From: Acidovorax sp.
GTDB taxonomy: Bacteria > Pseudomonadota > Gammaproteobacteria > Burkholderiales > Burkholderiaceae_C
Reading direction: 5' to 3'
Length of the DNA: 64,000 nucleotides
Assembly: GCF_021287135.1 (NCBI RefSeq)
Contig: NZ_JAJTBB010000085.1
Coordinates: 186,001-250,000 of the forward strand
Of the stretch, positions 26,879 to 34,133 are shown one piece after another (positions within the stretch are counted from its first letter, which is position 1; each line of letters starts with the position of its first letter). The notes below the pieces were generated by a model, which was not told the DNA's origin, did no database searches, and saw only the letters and a program-made list of their open reading frames with translations. The translations under genes were made by a program, and so were the position numbers.

Positions 26879-27973
26879 CTAGTCGATCTGGAAACGTTCT
26901 TTGAGCCGCGCCACGGTATGTACCCATTTAGGTGACGTTGGTCTAGCGACGGTGTTCTGGTTCCCGAAGAAGCCCTTTTCTTTGATCGCGTTGGCGACAG
27001 GCACAGTCTCGATCCACTTCACAGGCACCAGGTACTCCGCGTTCTCCGGACTTTCCGCGTACTTGGTCCGGGTGGCGATGACGGCATCGGTGTCCGTGAT
27101 CTTTTTGGTGTGCCCGTTCTCGATAAACGTGAAGTCATCTACAGGCACCCGGAGACCTGTCACTTCTCCGACTCCAACATATCCTGTGCCCGGGATGTTT
27201 ACCCAGACACGATTTCCGGGAGACAGCATCTGTAGGGTGTTGCTGTACCAGGTCCCGCCTCCGCCCGCAATGAAGCCGTACTTCTGGGCCTCATTCCACT
27301 CGCGATTCTCGCCGGCATAGGAAACGTAGTACTCACCGTTCCAATGACTGTTGGCTGGTGCATCGGGCGAATCGGACGCATCTTCCGTCGGGTCACGAAG
27401 CCAGGCACGCGTGAGGTACTCGCGATCCCCATCCTTGAACATCCGAAAGAAAATCGCATTGATGTTGATGCCGTGGTAGCCAGCAAGGTACTCCACGATC
27501 CGTTCGGTGCTGTCATCCAAGGCACTGGCGACAATGATCAGCTCATGCTCGGTGTTCAGCTCATCAAGCATTTCCTTCAAGCCGAACCGTTTGCAAAACG
27601 CCTGGTCCAGGCTCATGCCTTTGTCGCTGGGGCGATACTTCTCGACGTAGTTACCCCAGATGGACGCGATCTGATCGCTCTGCAGGCCAATGACCCAAGA
27701 GCCATAATCCAGCACCTGGGCTACTACATCGCGCGGTGTCATGTCGCGCTTGAGCTCAATGATTGCCAGGTTTCCGGCTCGGTCAATCGCTAGAAGATCG
27801 ACATACTTCCCGTAGCTGGTCTGGACTTGCCGGCCGATGACCATGAGATGTGGCGCAACCACCGCGATGTTCGCCTCAATCAAGTCCTCTAGCTTCTTTT
27901 CGTTAGCCATGGGTTGATGCAGCACAGCTTGCAACCCCTGATCAATTCGCCAAACACCAAGTTCAACCGGCAT
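26879..27973 (-). CDS. NucS-like PD-(D/E)XK nuclease with C-terminal EVE/PUA-like domain
   Basis: This 364-residue protein has an N-terminal endonuclease core (KYVDLLAIDRAGNLAIIELKRD: D59, E73, K75) of the NucS/DUF91-like type, preceded by a conserved helix EKKLEDLIEANI. Residues about 205-330 form a beta-rich module (WNGEYYVSYAG..., VWVNIPGTGYVGVGEVTG) resembling EVE/PUA domains that read modified bases. The start MPVELGVW at 27973 is chosen because GGGAGG lies just upstream; an in-frame ATG at 27997 is less likely. It is the first gene of the minus-strand trio ending in the helicase-nuclease. A modification-dependent or mismatch-type endonuclease is the most likely role. Confidence 0.75.
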   Translation of the reverse strand: MPVELGVWRIDQGLQAVLHQPMANEKKLEDLIEANIAVVAPHLMVIGRQVQTSYGKYVDLLAIDRAGNLAIIELKRDMTPRDVVAQVLDYGSWVIGLQSDQIASIWGNYVEKYRPSDKGMSLDQAFCKRFGLKEMLDELNTEHELIIVASALDDSTERIVEYLAGYHGININAIFFRMFKDGDREYLTRAWLRDPTEDASDSPDAPANSHWNGEYYVSYAGENREWNEAQKYGFIAGGGGTWYSNTLQMLSPGNRVWVNIPGTGYVGVGEVTGLRVPVDDFTFIENGHTKKITDTDAVIATRTKYAESPENAEYLVPVKWIETVPVANAIKEKGFFGNQNTVARPTSPKWVHTVARLKERFQID

Positions 27974-28073
27974 TTCATTCCCTCCCTTTGGCGGCAATTA
28001 TGAAGTCTGGCAAAGGTCGAGTGGGTGGCCCTGGAGGCAGTGAGCATGCAGATGAGCGCTACTGCTCATATGC

Positions 28074-28300
28074 GTATCAGTGCATCCGTTTCGCCGACGG
28101 GATTTCCAGTGAGCCATCCGCTGGCCCGCCGAGGCGGGCCACCAGCAGGTCAGCCAGTGTGTCGGAGGGTTGGCAGAAATTGCAGCGCCATAGCCCTGCT
28201 GTGCAATCCAGACGTGCGGTCACTATGGTTTTATCGTCTGGGCTAAAGGCAGCGTAACGGAACAAGTTCGTGTTCCCATTAAGTGTGACAAACGGCTCCT
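28074..28300 (-). pseudogene. C-terminal remnant of a WD40-repeat protein
   Basis: The minus-strand frame reads VTLNGNTNLFRYAAFSPDDKTI, then VTARLDCTAGLWRC, then QPSDTLADLLVARL and a stop. This is one WD40 blade (AAFSPDGKTIVTASLDGTARLW consensus) with the usual tail of bacterial NACHT/TIR-WD40 proteins. Everything upstream is replaced by a piece of IS3 OrfA, so it is a dead 3' end of a large gene. Confidence 0.65.
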
Positions 28301-28380
28301 CGGTGGCCTCGCTCCGTTATCCGCTTGATCGCTTCGATCTTGAGTTCTTCGGGATATGGCTGTTTTATCGTGGCACCTCC
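28279..28380 (-). pseudogene. IS3-family OrfA N-terminal fragment
   Basis: The minus-strand translation IKQPYPEELKIEAIKRITERGH matches the start of one IS3 OrfA subgroup and then runs into a stop within about 15 codons. It abuts and slightly overlaps, in another frame, the WD40 remnant, marking an insertion or recombination scar. Confidence 0.55.
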
Positions 28381-28488
28381 TATTGGCCTCAGGTTTGAGG
28401 CTCGATGGTGTCTAGTTCAGCCGGAGCGATTCACTCCGAGATTCAGCCCCATGCTTGCGGATGGCAGGGCAAGAGCCCAGAATGCGGA

Positions 28489-28725
28489 ATGGCCCTGCCC
28501 AACGACGTACGCCCCCCAAAGATTCTGACGGACCTGGTTCAGCAGATCGTGACGGAATCAGGCAATCCTGAAGGCTTCAACGCCGAGGTCTGGCTGCAAA
28601 AGTGGCTAGCCTCACCAATCCCCGCCTTCGGAAACCGCCGCCCGTGGGATATCTTGCAAGAGCCCGAAGGGCTAGCGTTGGTCCAAGCAATGCTTCTGCA
28701 AAGCCAGTCAGGCAGCTACGCCTAG
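28489..28725 (+). CDS. DUF2384 (MbcA/ParS/Xre) antitoxin-like C-terminal domain, no toxin
   Basis: The 78-residue frame carries the DUF2384 signature FNAEVWLQKWLASPIPAFGN, RRPWDILQEPEGLALVQAML near its C-terminus, as in antitoxins paired with RES-domain toxins. No RES-type toxin follows; the next 100 bp lead into the polB fragment. The upstream part is short compared with full antitoxins (about 130-150 residues), so this may be a truncated gene. An earlier in-frame start at 28405 exists but has no family similarity. Confidence 0.6.
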   Translation: MALPNDVRPPKILTDLVQQIVTESGNPEGFNAEVWLQKWLASPIPAFGNRRPWDILQEPEGLALVQAMLLQSQSGSYA

Positions 28726-28849
28726 ATCCGCCAAGCCACAGCGTCCCGCACGCAGCGCTGCATAGACCTCAGCCCTTCGCACCTTGGCGCATCTTCTTCT
28801 CGGCCTTGGCTGGCCCCATGTTCACCAGTTCTTCAATTTTCGCCAGCTG

Positions 28850-29295
28850 TGGCCCGCAGCGACTGGACACCACTGGCACGCCAGTTTCAGGAGGGCTTGC
28901 TGTCACGCATCTTCCACGGAGAGCCCTACCGGGACTTCGTGGCCGACTATGCGCGGTCCATGTTGGATGGCCAGATGGATGCGTTGCTCGTCTACCGCAA
29001 GCGCCTGCGCCACCGGCTCGATGCCTACGAGGTCAATGTGCCGCCCCAGGTGCGCGCGGCACGCATCGCTGACGCCAATAACGCGAAGTTGAACCGTCCG
29101 CGGCAGTACCAGCGTGGTGGCTGGATCAAGTACGTGATGACACAAAGCACCCCTGAACCTCTGGAAGCCCGGCATTCGCGCATTGACTATAAGCACTACC
29201 TCGTCAAACAAATCCAGCCTATTGCCGATGCGATTCTTCAGCCGTTGGGCGACAGCTTTGTGGCGTTGACGAGCGCGCAGAAGGTGCTGTTCTAG
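28850..29295 (+). pseudogene. Duplicated 3' fragment of polB
   Basis: The frame reproduces polB residues 651-798 (from ARSDWTPLARQFQEG to SAQKVLF), differing from the intact gene at about 10 of 148 residues. It lacks all catalytic motifs and any native start, so it cannot be a functional polymerase. The right-hand flank is also duplicated. Divergence shows it derives from a related strain's polB, not from a recent local duplication. Confidence 0.9.
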
Positions 29296-29399
29296 GGGCG
29301 GTGACGACCTGGGACGATATCTACGGTAAAACTGGCCGACCGGAGAGGGGGCGTGGCAGCTTGCCGAGGCGACTGCTCTTTGGGCTCAACCTAAAGAGC
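28850..29399 (+). repeat. polB 3'-end duplication, copy 2 (right boundary of the island)
   Basis: This is the counterpart of 13104-13656. The two copies are in direct orientation and enclose about 15.2 kb of accessory genes. Confidence 0.85.
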
Positions 29400-29406
29400 T
29401 TCAAAA

Positions 29407-29430
29407 GGCGGCTTCGCAGCGGTTGCGGTC
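29407..29430 (+). repeat. Copy D of the dispersed intergenic motif
   Basis: GGCGGCTTCGCAGCGGTTGC with the following GGTC is a further copy of the module-edge motif, in the same position relative to the polB stop as copy C. Confidence 0.4.
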
Positions 29431-29635
29431 TTCCAGTTTCGAATGGTGAGCGTCAGGTAATGGGCAGATATCGGATGCTCGCTAACAAGGTAAAGCAGTT
29501 CCTCATCGCTCGGCAAACTCCACTCTTCGTGAGAAGAGATCCTCACCGGTCCGGAACATCGGAGAGAAGTAGGTCTCTATGGTGTTTCGCCTGAGGACAA
29601 TGTCAAGCCGCCACGAGATCTATAGCCTTCGACGA

Positions 29636-30418
29636 CTACGCGATCAGTCTGACCTGCCCCCTGCAGACGTATCCCAGGCTACTGTGTGACCTGACTTCGT
29701 TGTAGTCCGTGCGCCAGATGGCCAGGGATGCTCGGGCCTGGTGCAAGGTCTCAAACCAGCTCTCGTTGAGCTGCTCGTCGCGGAGCTTGCCATTGAAGCT
29801 TTCGATGTAGCCGTTCTGCATTGGACGCCCTGGCTGAAACAGAATGTGACGAATTCCGTGAGCCTGGGCCCAGACCATGAATGCTCTGCTGGTGAACTCC
29901 GGGCCGTTGTCCGTGCGCACCGCCTTTGGATACCCGCGAAACAGCGCAGCGCGCTCCAGCACCCGCGTCACGTACTGCCCTGAGATGCCGAAATCCACAA
30001 CGATGTCCACGCTTTCGTGAGTGAAGTCGTCGGCCACCGTGAGGTACTTCAAGCGCCGTCCACCTGCAAGACTGTCGCTGACGAAATCCATGCTCCACAC
30101 CTCGTTGACCGTGCGAGCCAACTGCAGCGGCACCCGCTCGTTGATGGGTCGCTTGCCTTTCTTACGCTTGCGCACAGCCAACTTGGCCTGCCGGTAAAGA
30201 CGGTACACCCGCTTGTGATTGACACCCGGAAACTCTGGGCGCAACAGGTCGTGAATACGCCGGTAGCCAAAGCGGCGACGCACATGGGCGATCTCCATGA
30301 TCTTCTCGTGTAGTTCCTGCGTGGCCTGATCGGCCTGTGGTGGGTGGCGATAGCTGTCTCGGGAGAGCCCCACAAGCCGGCACGCGCGACGCTCGGACAA
30401 ATGGTGACAGCTCACCAT
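29636..30418 (-). CDS. IS3-family transposase OrfB, C-terminally truncated
   Basis: The 260-residue OrfB has an integrase-core DDE triad: D in VWSMDFVSD, D in VRTDNGPEF and E in GYIESFNGKLRDE. Family members continue about 20-30 residues after HSSLGY; here the frame turns at once into VCRGQVRLIA, where the sequence coincides with a terminal-repeat-like TGACCTGCCCCC (29651-29662, plus strand). The 3' end of orfB therefore seems deleted up to the element's end. Activity is doubtful. Confidence 0.85.
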   Translation of the reverse strand: MVSCHHLSERRACRLVGLSRDSYRHPPQADQATQELHEKIMEIAHVRRRFGYRRIHDLLRPEFPGVNHKRVYRLYRQAKLAVRKRKKGKRPINERVPLQLARTVNEVWSMDFVSDSLAGGRRLKYLTVADDFTHESVDIVVDFGISGQYVTRVLERAALFRGYPKAVRTDNGPEFTSRAFMVWAQAHGIRHILFQPGRPMQNGYIESFNGKLRDEQLNESWFETLHQARASLAIWRTDYNEVRSHSSLGYVCRGQVRLIA

Positions 30419-30735
30419 GCGCCCAACCGCCTCGCGCTTGGCCTGCGGGGCTAGCGCTTTACCCCCAGAACGCTCTTGAGCGCGTGCATGTCCAGGTGCG
30501 CCTCAGCCAGCAGCCGCTTGAGCTTGGCATTCTCTGACTCCAGTTCACGCAGGCGTTGGGCCTCCGAGACCTGCATGCCGCCGAACTTGGCACGCCACTT
30601 GTAGAAAGTCGCGTCACTGAAACCGCCGTTGCGGCAAAGCTCCTTGATGGGCATGCCCGCCTACGCCTGCCGAAGGAACCCAATGATCTGTCGTCGCCGT
30701 GCAAGTCACAGATTTGTAATTTTTTTGCCATTACT
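29651..30735 (-). mobile_element. Decayed IS3-family element
   Basis: OrfB precedes OrfA on the plus map (both minus strand) with overlapping-frame spacing as in IS3/IS407-type elements. One end is marked by TGACCTGCCCCC at 29651; no clear partner repeat is visible near 30735-30850. Truncated OrfB plus broken OrfA indicate a dead copy. Confidence 0.7.
30451..30702 (-). pseudogene. IS3-family OrfA, disrupted
   Basis: The 3' part is intact (MPIKELCRNGGFSDATFYKW, FGGM, leucine zipper ESENAKLKRLLAEAHLD). Upstream, the frame continues as QIIGFLRQA, an in-frame TAG, then AG before MPIKEL, where the family has a Glu codon. Further upstream a frameshift separates it from the probable ATG near 30731. 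OrfA is therefore non-functional without suppression. Confidence 0.75.
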
Positions 30736-30959
30736 TCCTTCTGGTTTTTTTCCATGATCCAGCCAAACATGATATGTTTTTCAGGGTCTTTGAAGACAAG
30801 GCCCACGACTTGTACTTGCGGTTAACATTGGTGGACATCCTGCACCCCTCGGATACCATGTAGTAGATGTCTCAAAGACCGATTGAAAGCGTTTTTGAAA
30901 GCTGAGCTTCCTTCGATTAATCCTGCACATCTAAAATCTTGCTGCCACTAGGATACAAA

Positions 30960-31655
30960 ATGCCTAAGTTCAAGCTGAAGCGCGGCTGGTATTCGATGTG
31001 TCTGTGGCTCATGTTCTCGCCGGACGAGCAGAGACGCAAAGAAATCGTGCGAGAGCCGACAAAGCGTATTTCCGTACTTGGGCCAGCTGGCGATTCGTGC
31101 ACTTTAAAGGTCGGTAGCGGGGCCAATGTGGGTTTTCCCAGGCCTCGGAACAAAGTTCGATACGCCTGTTTGGCCGCGTTAATGACAGCGTGTGGTGCTG
31201 CGTATGCTGACTGCGAAGCGGATGTAACGGAGTTCTCTACTGAGTGCAATACTGAGTGCCCGATGGGAGAGGGTGCTGCCGCATGTCATTTAGTCTGTCA
31301 TACAACTACTGTGCAGAAGCGAGCCGCTTGCACGCCGCCGCCCCCTCCACCGCCTCCGGCGTCCTCTGATCGATCAAAAACTGACGGGTTAAATGACCCG
31401 TTTAAATCAAGTGGCCCTCGTGAAAATCAGCGAATAGATCCCTGTCTTGTTGACGGTTGTCCCCGGTTCCCGGCGCAGCTGGACAGCCCGACGCCTGCAC
31501 CCAAGCCGTTTGATCCCTGTCTTGTTGACGGTTGTCCCCGGTTCCCGGCGCAGCTAGAGAGCCCGATGCCCGCTCCCAGGCCAACTGGACCATGTTTAAT
31601 TCCTGGTTGTCAGAGTGAAAAATTCAAACAATCGCCGCGGCGGAATTTACCTTGA
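30960..31655 (+). CDS. Pro/Cys-rich repeat protein with an internal signal-peptide-like segment
   Basis: An ATG at 30960 with AGGA 7 bases upstream opens a 231-residue frame. Residues 57-80 (GFPRPRNKVRYACLAALMTA, then CGAAYADC) look exactly like a signal peptide with an AYA cleavage site, so a GTG at 31128 giving a 175-residue exported protein is an alternative start. The mature part has paired cysteines (CEADVTEFSTECNTECP...CHLVCH), an eight-proline run, and tandem 25-residue units (DPCLVDGCPRFPAQLxSPxPAPxPx) encoded by 75-bp direct repeats, plus a partial third unit GPCLIPGC. No family is recognised. A periplasmic or surface role is inferred. Confidence 0.55.
   Translation: MPKFKLKRGWYSMCLWLMFSPDEQRRKEIVREPTKRISVLGPAGDSCTLKVGSGANVGFPRPRNKVRYACLAALMTACGAAYADCEADVTEFSTECNTECPMGEGAAACHLVCHTTTVQKRAACTPPPPPPPPASSDRSKTDGLNDPFKSSGPRENQRIDPCLVDGCPRFPAQLDSPTPAPKPFDPCLVDGCPRFPAQLESPMPAPRPTGPCLIPGCQSEKFKQSPRRNLP
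31437..31610 (+). repeat. 75-bp tandem repeat inside the Pro/Cys-rich gene
   Basis: Two nearly identical in-frame units (31437-31511, 31512-31586) begin GATCCCTGTCTTGTTGACGG, followed by a partial third. The repeat encodes a CLVDGC module with a Pro-rich linker. Confidence 0.85.
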
Positions 31656-32324
31656 CGGTTCGGGTAAGCGTGACGGTGACTTAGGCATGTACATCAACGT
31701 CGAAGTCTGGGAAGGTTCGGCCTGGCAGATCGTGTCTCCGTGAGCAAGAAAACCATGAATTTGCCATCTAATTGATGACGCTGACAGTGATGACCGTTCC
31801 CACGAACGCAGTAACGGTCCTTCTTTTATACGAAGTACGTTTATGTTCACTGGTTTGCTCCGGAAAGCGCTCCGACAAAGAGTGAAGCCTTCGATGAGAC
31901 CTGCCACTGGGCTGGGCGACGACCCGGGCACCATCGGCCGCTTCGCGATGTGATGCTTGTGCTGGCTCAAGACATTGCAACTCGAGACGGCGTCCATTGG
32001 GACGGCATGACGCCGCCGGACTTAGGCATTGCCATTGCGGGTACTTAGCAAACAGCCAGTTCACCCAACCGCCACACACAGAAATCCCTACGTCTTGACC
32101 GCAACGTCTCCTCCGGATCAAAGGGGTCATTTGAGACTGCAGCGCTGACTGACTGTAGACCGCCTTGACCTGCCATCTGCGTATCGACGGCGAGTTCGCA
32201 GCGAAAGCAGACATCACGTACAGGCCGATCCCCGCATAACCAACGCCGTATCGGCCTCGAGACCTCGTCCAGTGACTGCCCGCCGCCTTCATGCGCCTAT
32301 TTAACGGTTGAGCAACGTGTCAGA
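31656..32324. other. Gene-poor stretch with one possible gene remnant
   Basis: On the plus strand, an open frame runs from about 31810 to a stop at 32046-32048 and reads FDETCHWAGRRPGHHRPLRD, then VMLVLAQDIATRDGVHWDGM, then TPPDLGIAIAG. This looks protein-like but has no start codon with a Shine-Dalgarno and no family I recognise. It may be a 5'-truncated gene. Nothing else is seen. Confidence 0.35.
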
Positions 32325-34133
32325 ATGTTGCGAAACGGGGGGAACGCGGTGGTCAGTGTTGTCGAAATCGATTTGGCTGTTCTGGGCGTTCGCTTTCCCC
32401 GGAGTGGCGTGGGCATGGTGCTTTCGCAGCCGCACATCAAGTTCACGCTCGACGAGCCCATCGTTTTGCGGCCAGAGAGCAAGCACAAGTGCCTGCAAGA
32501 CCTGCAGTCAGCGCTGAACGTATCGCTTGGTCGGCATCATCGGGCCGACAGAACCCACTTCACGGTGCTTCCGGAAGACGCCATACCCGGCCTTGAGGGT
32601 GTTACGGTCATCGACCAAGCGCTTGCCGGCAACGACTGGCCAAGTGCCACAGTAGTCATCGGCGGCGTGGACGGCCTGACGAACACAAGCTACGCGCAGC
32701 TTCTTCAACTCGCGAACACAACCGCCAGCGCGGGCAACACACCTGCAGCAGTCACGGCGCAGCAGTGGGTCAATTGCGTTGTCACGTGGGTGAAAGACGC
32801 GCAGGGGCAGGTGCACCGGTGGGTGCAGCCCAAGCTTTCTCCTGCCTGGGTAGAGCTCAATCGCTCTCATCAGACGATGTTCCAAGGCGAGACGATTTAC
32901 GTATTCAAGGCATCGTGCGCGGACACGGGCGTGCCGCTTCGGTTCGCCTCACTGCTTTGCTACGACTGGGTCGGAGAGCGGGACGGCCGGCGCGTTTGGG
33001 AACTGCTCCTCGACGGAATCAACACTGCCGCCCAAGACGCGTACCTGACTCTGGACTGGATGTTCGTGCCGCAGTGCAATCCTGTGCCGTCGCACGCCTC
33101 GTTCATGTCGCAGGTCACCAATTTCTATCAGCAGGGACAGTTCGCAAAGGTCCTGCGTGACGACACGTGCCTGGTGATGGCGAACGTTGCGGGACGCGAT
33201 GAGCCCGGAAAATGCGACAGTTTCGGGCAGTCAGCCGTCATTTTCGCAAGCCAGAAGTTCGTCAAGCCCAACTGCATGCCGACCTATTGCAACGGTGGCG
33301 CGCCGTTCCGAGCGGGCAATCCGCTTGAGAGCTGCCGGGACGCGCTGTTTCGCGAGAGCGGCGCGTGTGTTCACTCATTGCTCGTCAGGAACCCCAAAGC
33401 TCTTCCGCTCGGCGCGGCAGGGCGACGCGTTGCGGTAGAAAACGCGACGGTTCACCCCCTGAGCGACAAGGTTGACCCCAGGACGCCCGGCGCTGGCGTG
33501 GCTGCGGAGGTCAAGTGGGTGAATGACGAACTCGACGAGCCCACAAGGGCGCTTAGCAAGCTGTTTCCAGAAGCGCCGTTAGCTGCTGCGGCCAAGACCG
33601 CCCACGAGGGTATCGACCTCGGTATTCGGGAGCTGCAGCCACACGCGGTCAGGCACGCTGTTCTGATGGCGAGTGTGAATACCAAGAGCGAAGAGAGCGT
33701 CGACAAGTGGGCAGACGCTGAGTGCAAGGCTGTCGACCACATTCTGAACTCGCTCTCAATCCTGGGGGCGGCGGGGATGGCGATGTATGTCCATGCCGCC
33801 AGCGCTCACGCAACTGTCAGGCGAGACCATGCCGAGATGGAAATGGTTGCTGTCCTGGCCAACCGGCACGAAGATGCGGACAAGCACGTGCGTGACATGG
33901 CGCCGTGTCACAGGGGACGGCTGCTGGTTATCAGCAGAGACGCGGAAAACACCCTCTGGGGCAAAGAGTTCGGTAGCATCTTCGACAAGTTCAGTGGCGC
34001 GACCGAGGAGGTCAACATCACTGACCCGGGAAGTGCCATCGTGCGCATCGGCTACCAGAACCTGCTGCGAGCCTACCGCACCGCACAGGCGCCTGCGGAC
34101 GTTCTAGGAGTGATTGATGCGGCTCTCAACTGA
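32325..34133 (+). CDS. Nitrilase-superfamily-like protein, first gene of a two-gene system
   Basis: The 602-residue product appears to contain a carbon-nitrogen hydrolase (nitrilase) fold in residues about 70-330. The Glu is in FTVLPEDAIPG, the Lys is in the QPKLSPAW segment, and the Cys is in SLLCYDWVGE, giving the Glu-Lys-Cys order. The strand IGGVDGLTNTSYAQLL follows the Glu as expected, and CLVMANVAG fits the late nitrilase strand. The C-terminal 200 residues are helical and unknown (a late HAASAHATVRRDHAEM helix is striking). The gene overlaps the downstream Rad50-like ATPase gene by 17 bp. Nitrilase domains occur in phage defence, for example in DRT type 1 reverse transcriptases. A GTG at 32349 behind GGGGGGA is an alternative start. 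The fold call rests on motif order only. Confidence 0.6.
   Translation: MLRNGGNAVVSVVEIDLAVLGVRFPRSGVGMVLSQPHIKFTLDEPIVLRPESKHKCLQDLQSALNVSLGRHHRADRTHFTVLPEDAIPGLEGVTVIDQALAGNDWPSATVVIGGVDGLTNTSYAQLLQLANTTASAGNTPAAVTAQQWVNCVVTWVKDAQGQVHRWVQPKLSPAWVELNRSHQTMFQGETIYVFKASCADTGVPLRFASLLCYDWVGERDGRRVWELLLDGINTAAQDAYLTLDWMFVPQCNPVPSHASFMSQVTNFYQQGQFAKVLRDDTCLVMANVAGRDEPGKCDSFGQSAVIFASQKFVKPNCMPTYCNGGAPFRAGNPLESCRDALFRESGACVHSLLVRNPKALPLGAAGRRVAVENATVHPLSDKVDPRTPGAGVAAEVKWVNDELDEPTRALSKLFPEAPLAAAAKTAHEGIDLGIRELQPHAVRHAVLMASVNTKSEESVDKWADAECKAVDHILNSLSILGAAGMAMYVHAASAHATVRRDHAEMEMVAVLANRHEDADKHVRDMAPCHRGRLLVISRDAENTLWGKEFGSIFDKFSGATEEVNITDPGSAIVRIGYQNLLRAYRTAQAPADVLGVIDAALN

Noticed and set aside
28849..29295. 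Functional short polymerase-like protein
   Set aside because: It contains only the C-terminal thumb part of Pol II, without exonuclease or polymerase motifs, and starts at an accidental GTG.
29300..29635. Continuation of the duplicated polB flank as a possible attachment site with tRNA-like sequence
   Set aside because: No tRNA fold or exact short direct repeat typical of integrase attachment sites was found, and no integrase gene is present.
31437..31610. Possible CRISPR-like direct repeats
   Set aside because: The units are head-to-tail with no spacers, are in frame, and encode a protein repeat.
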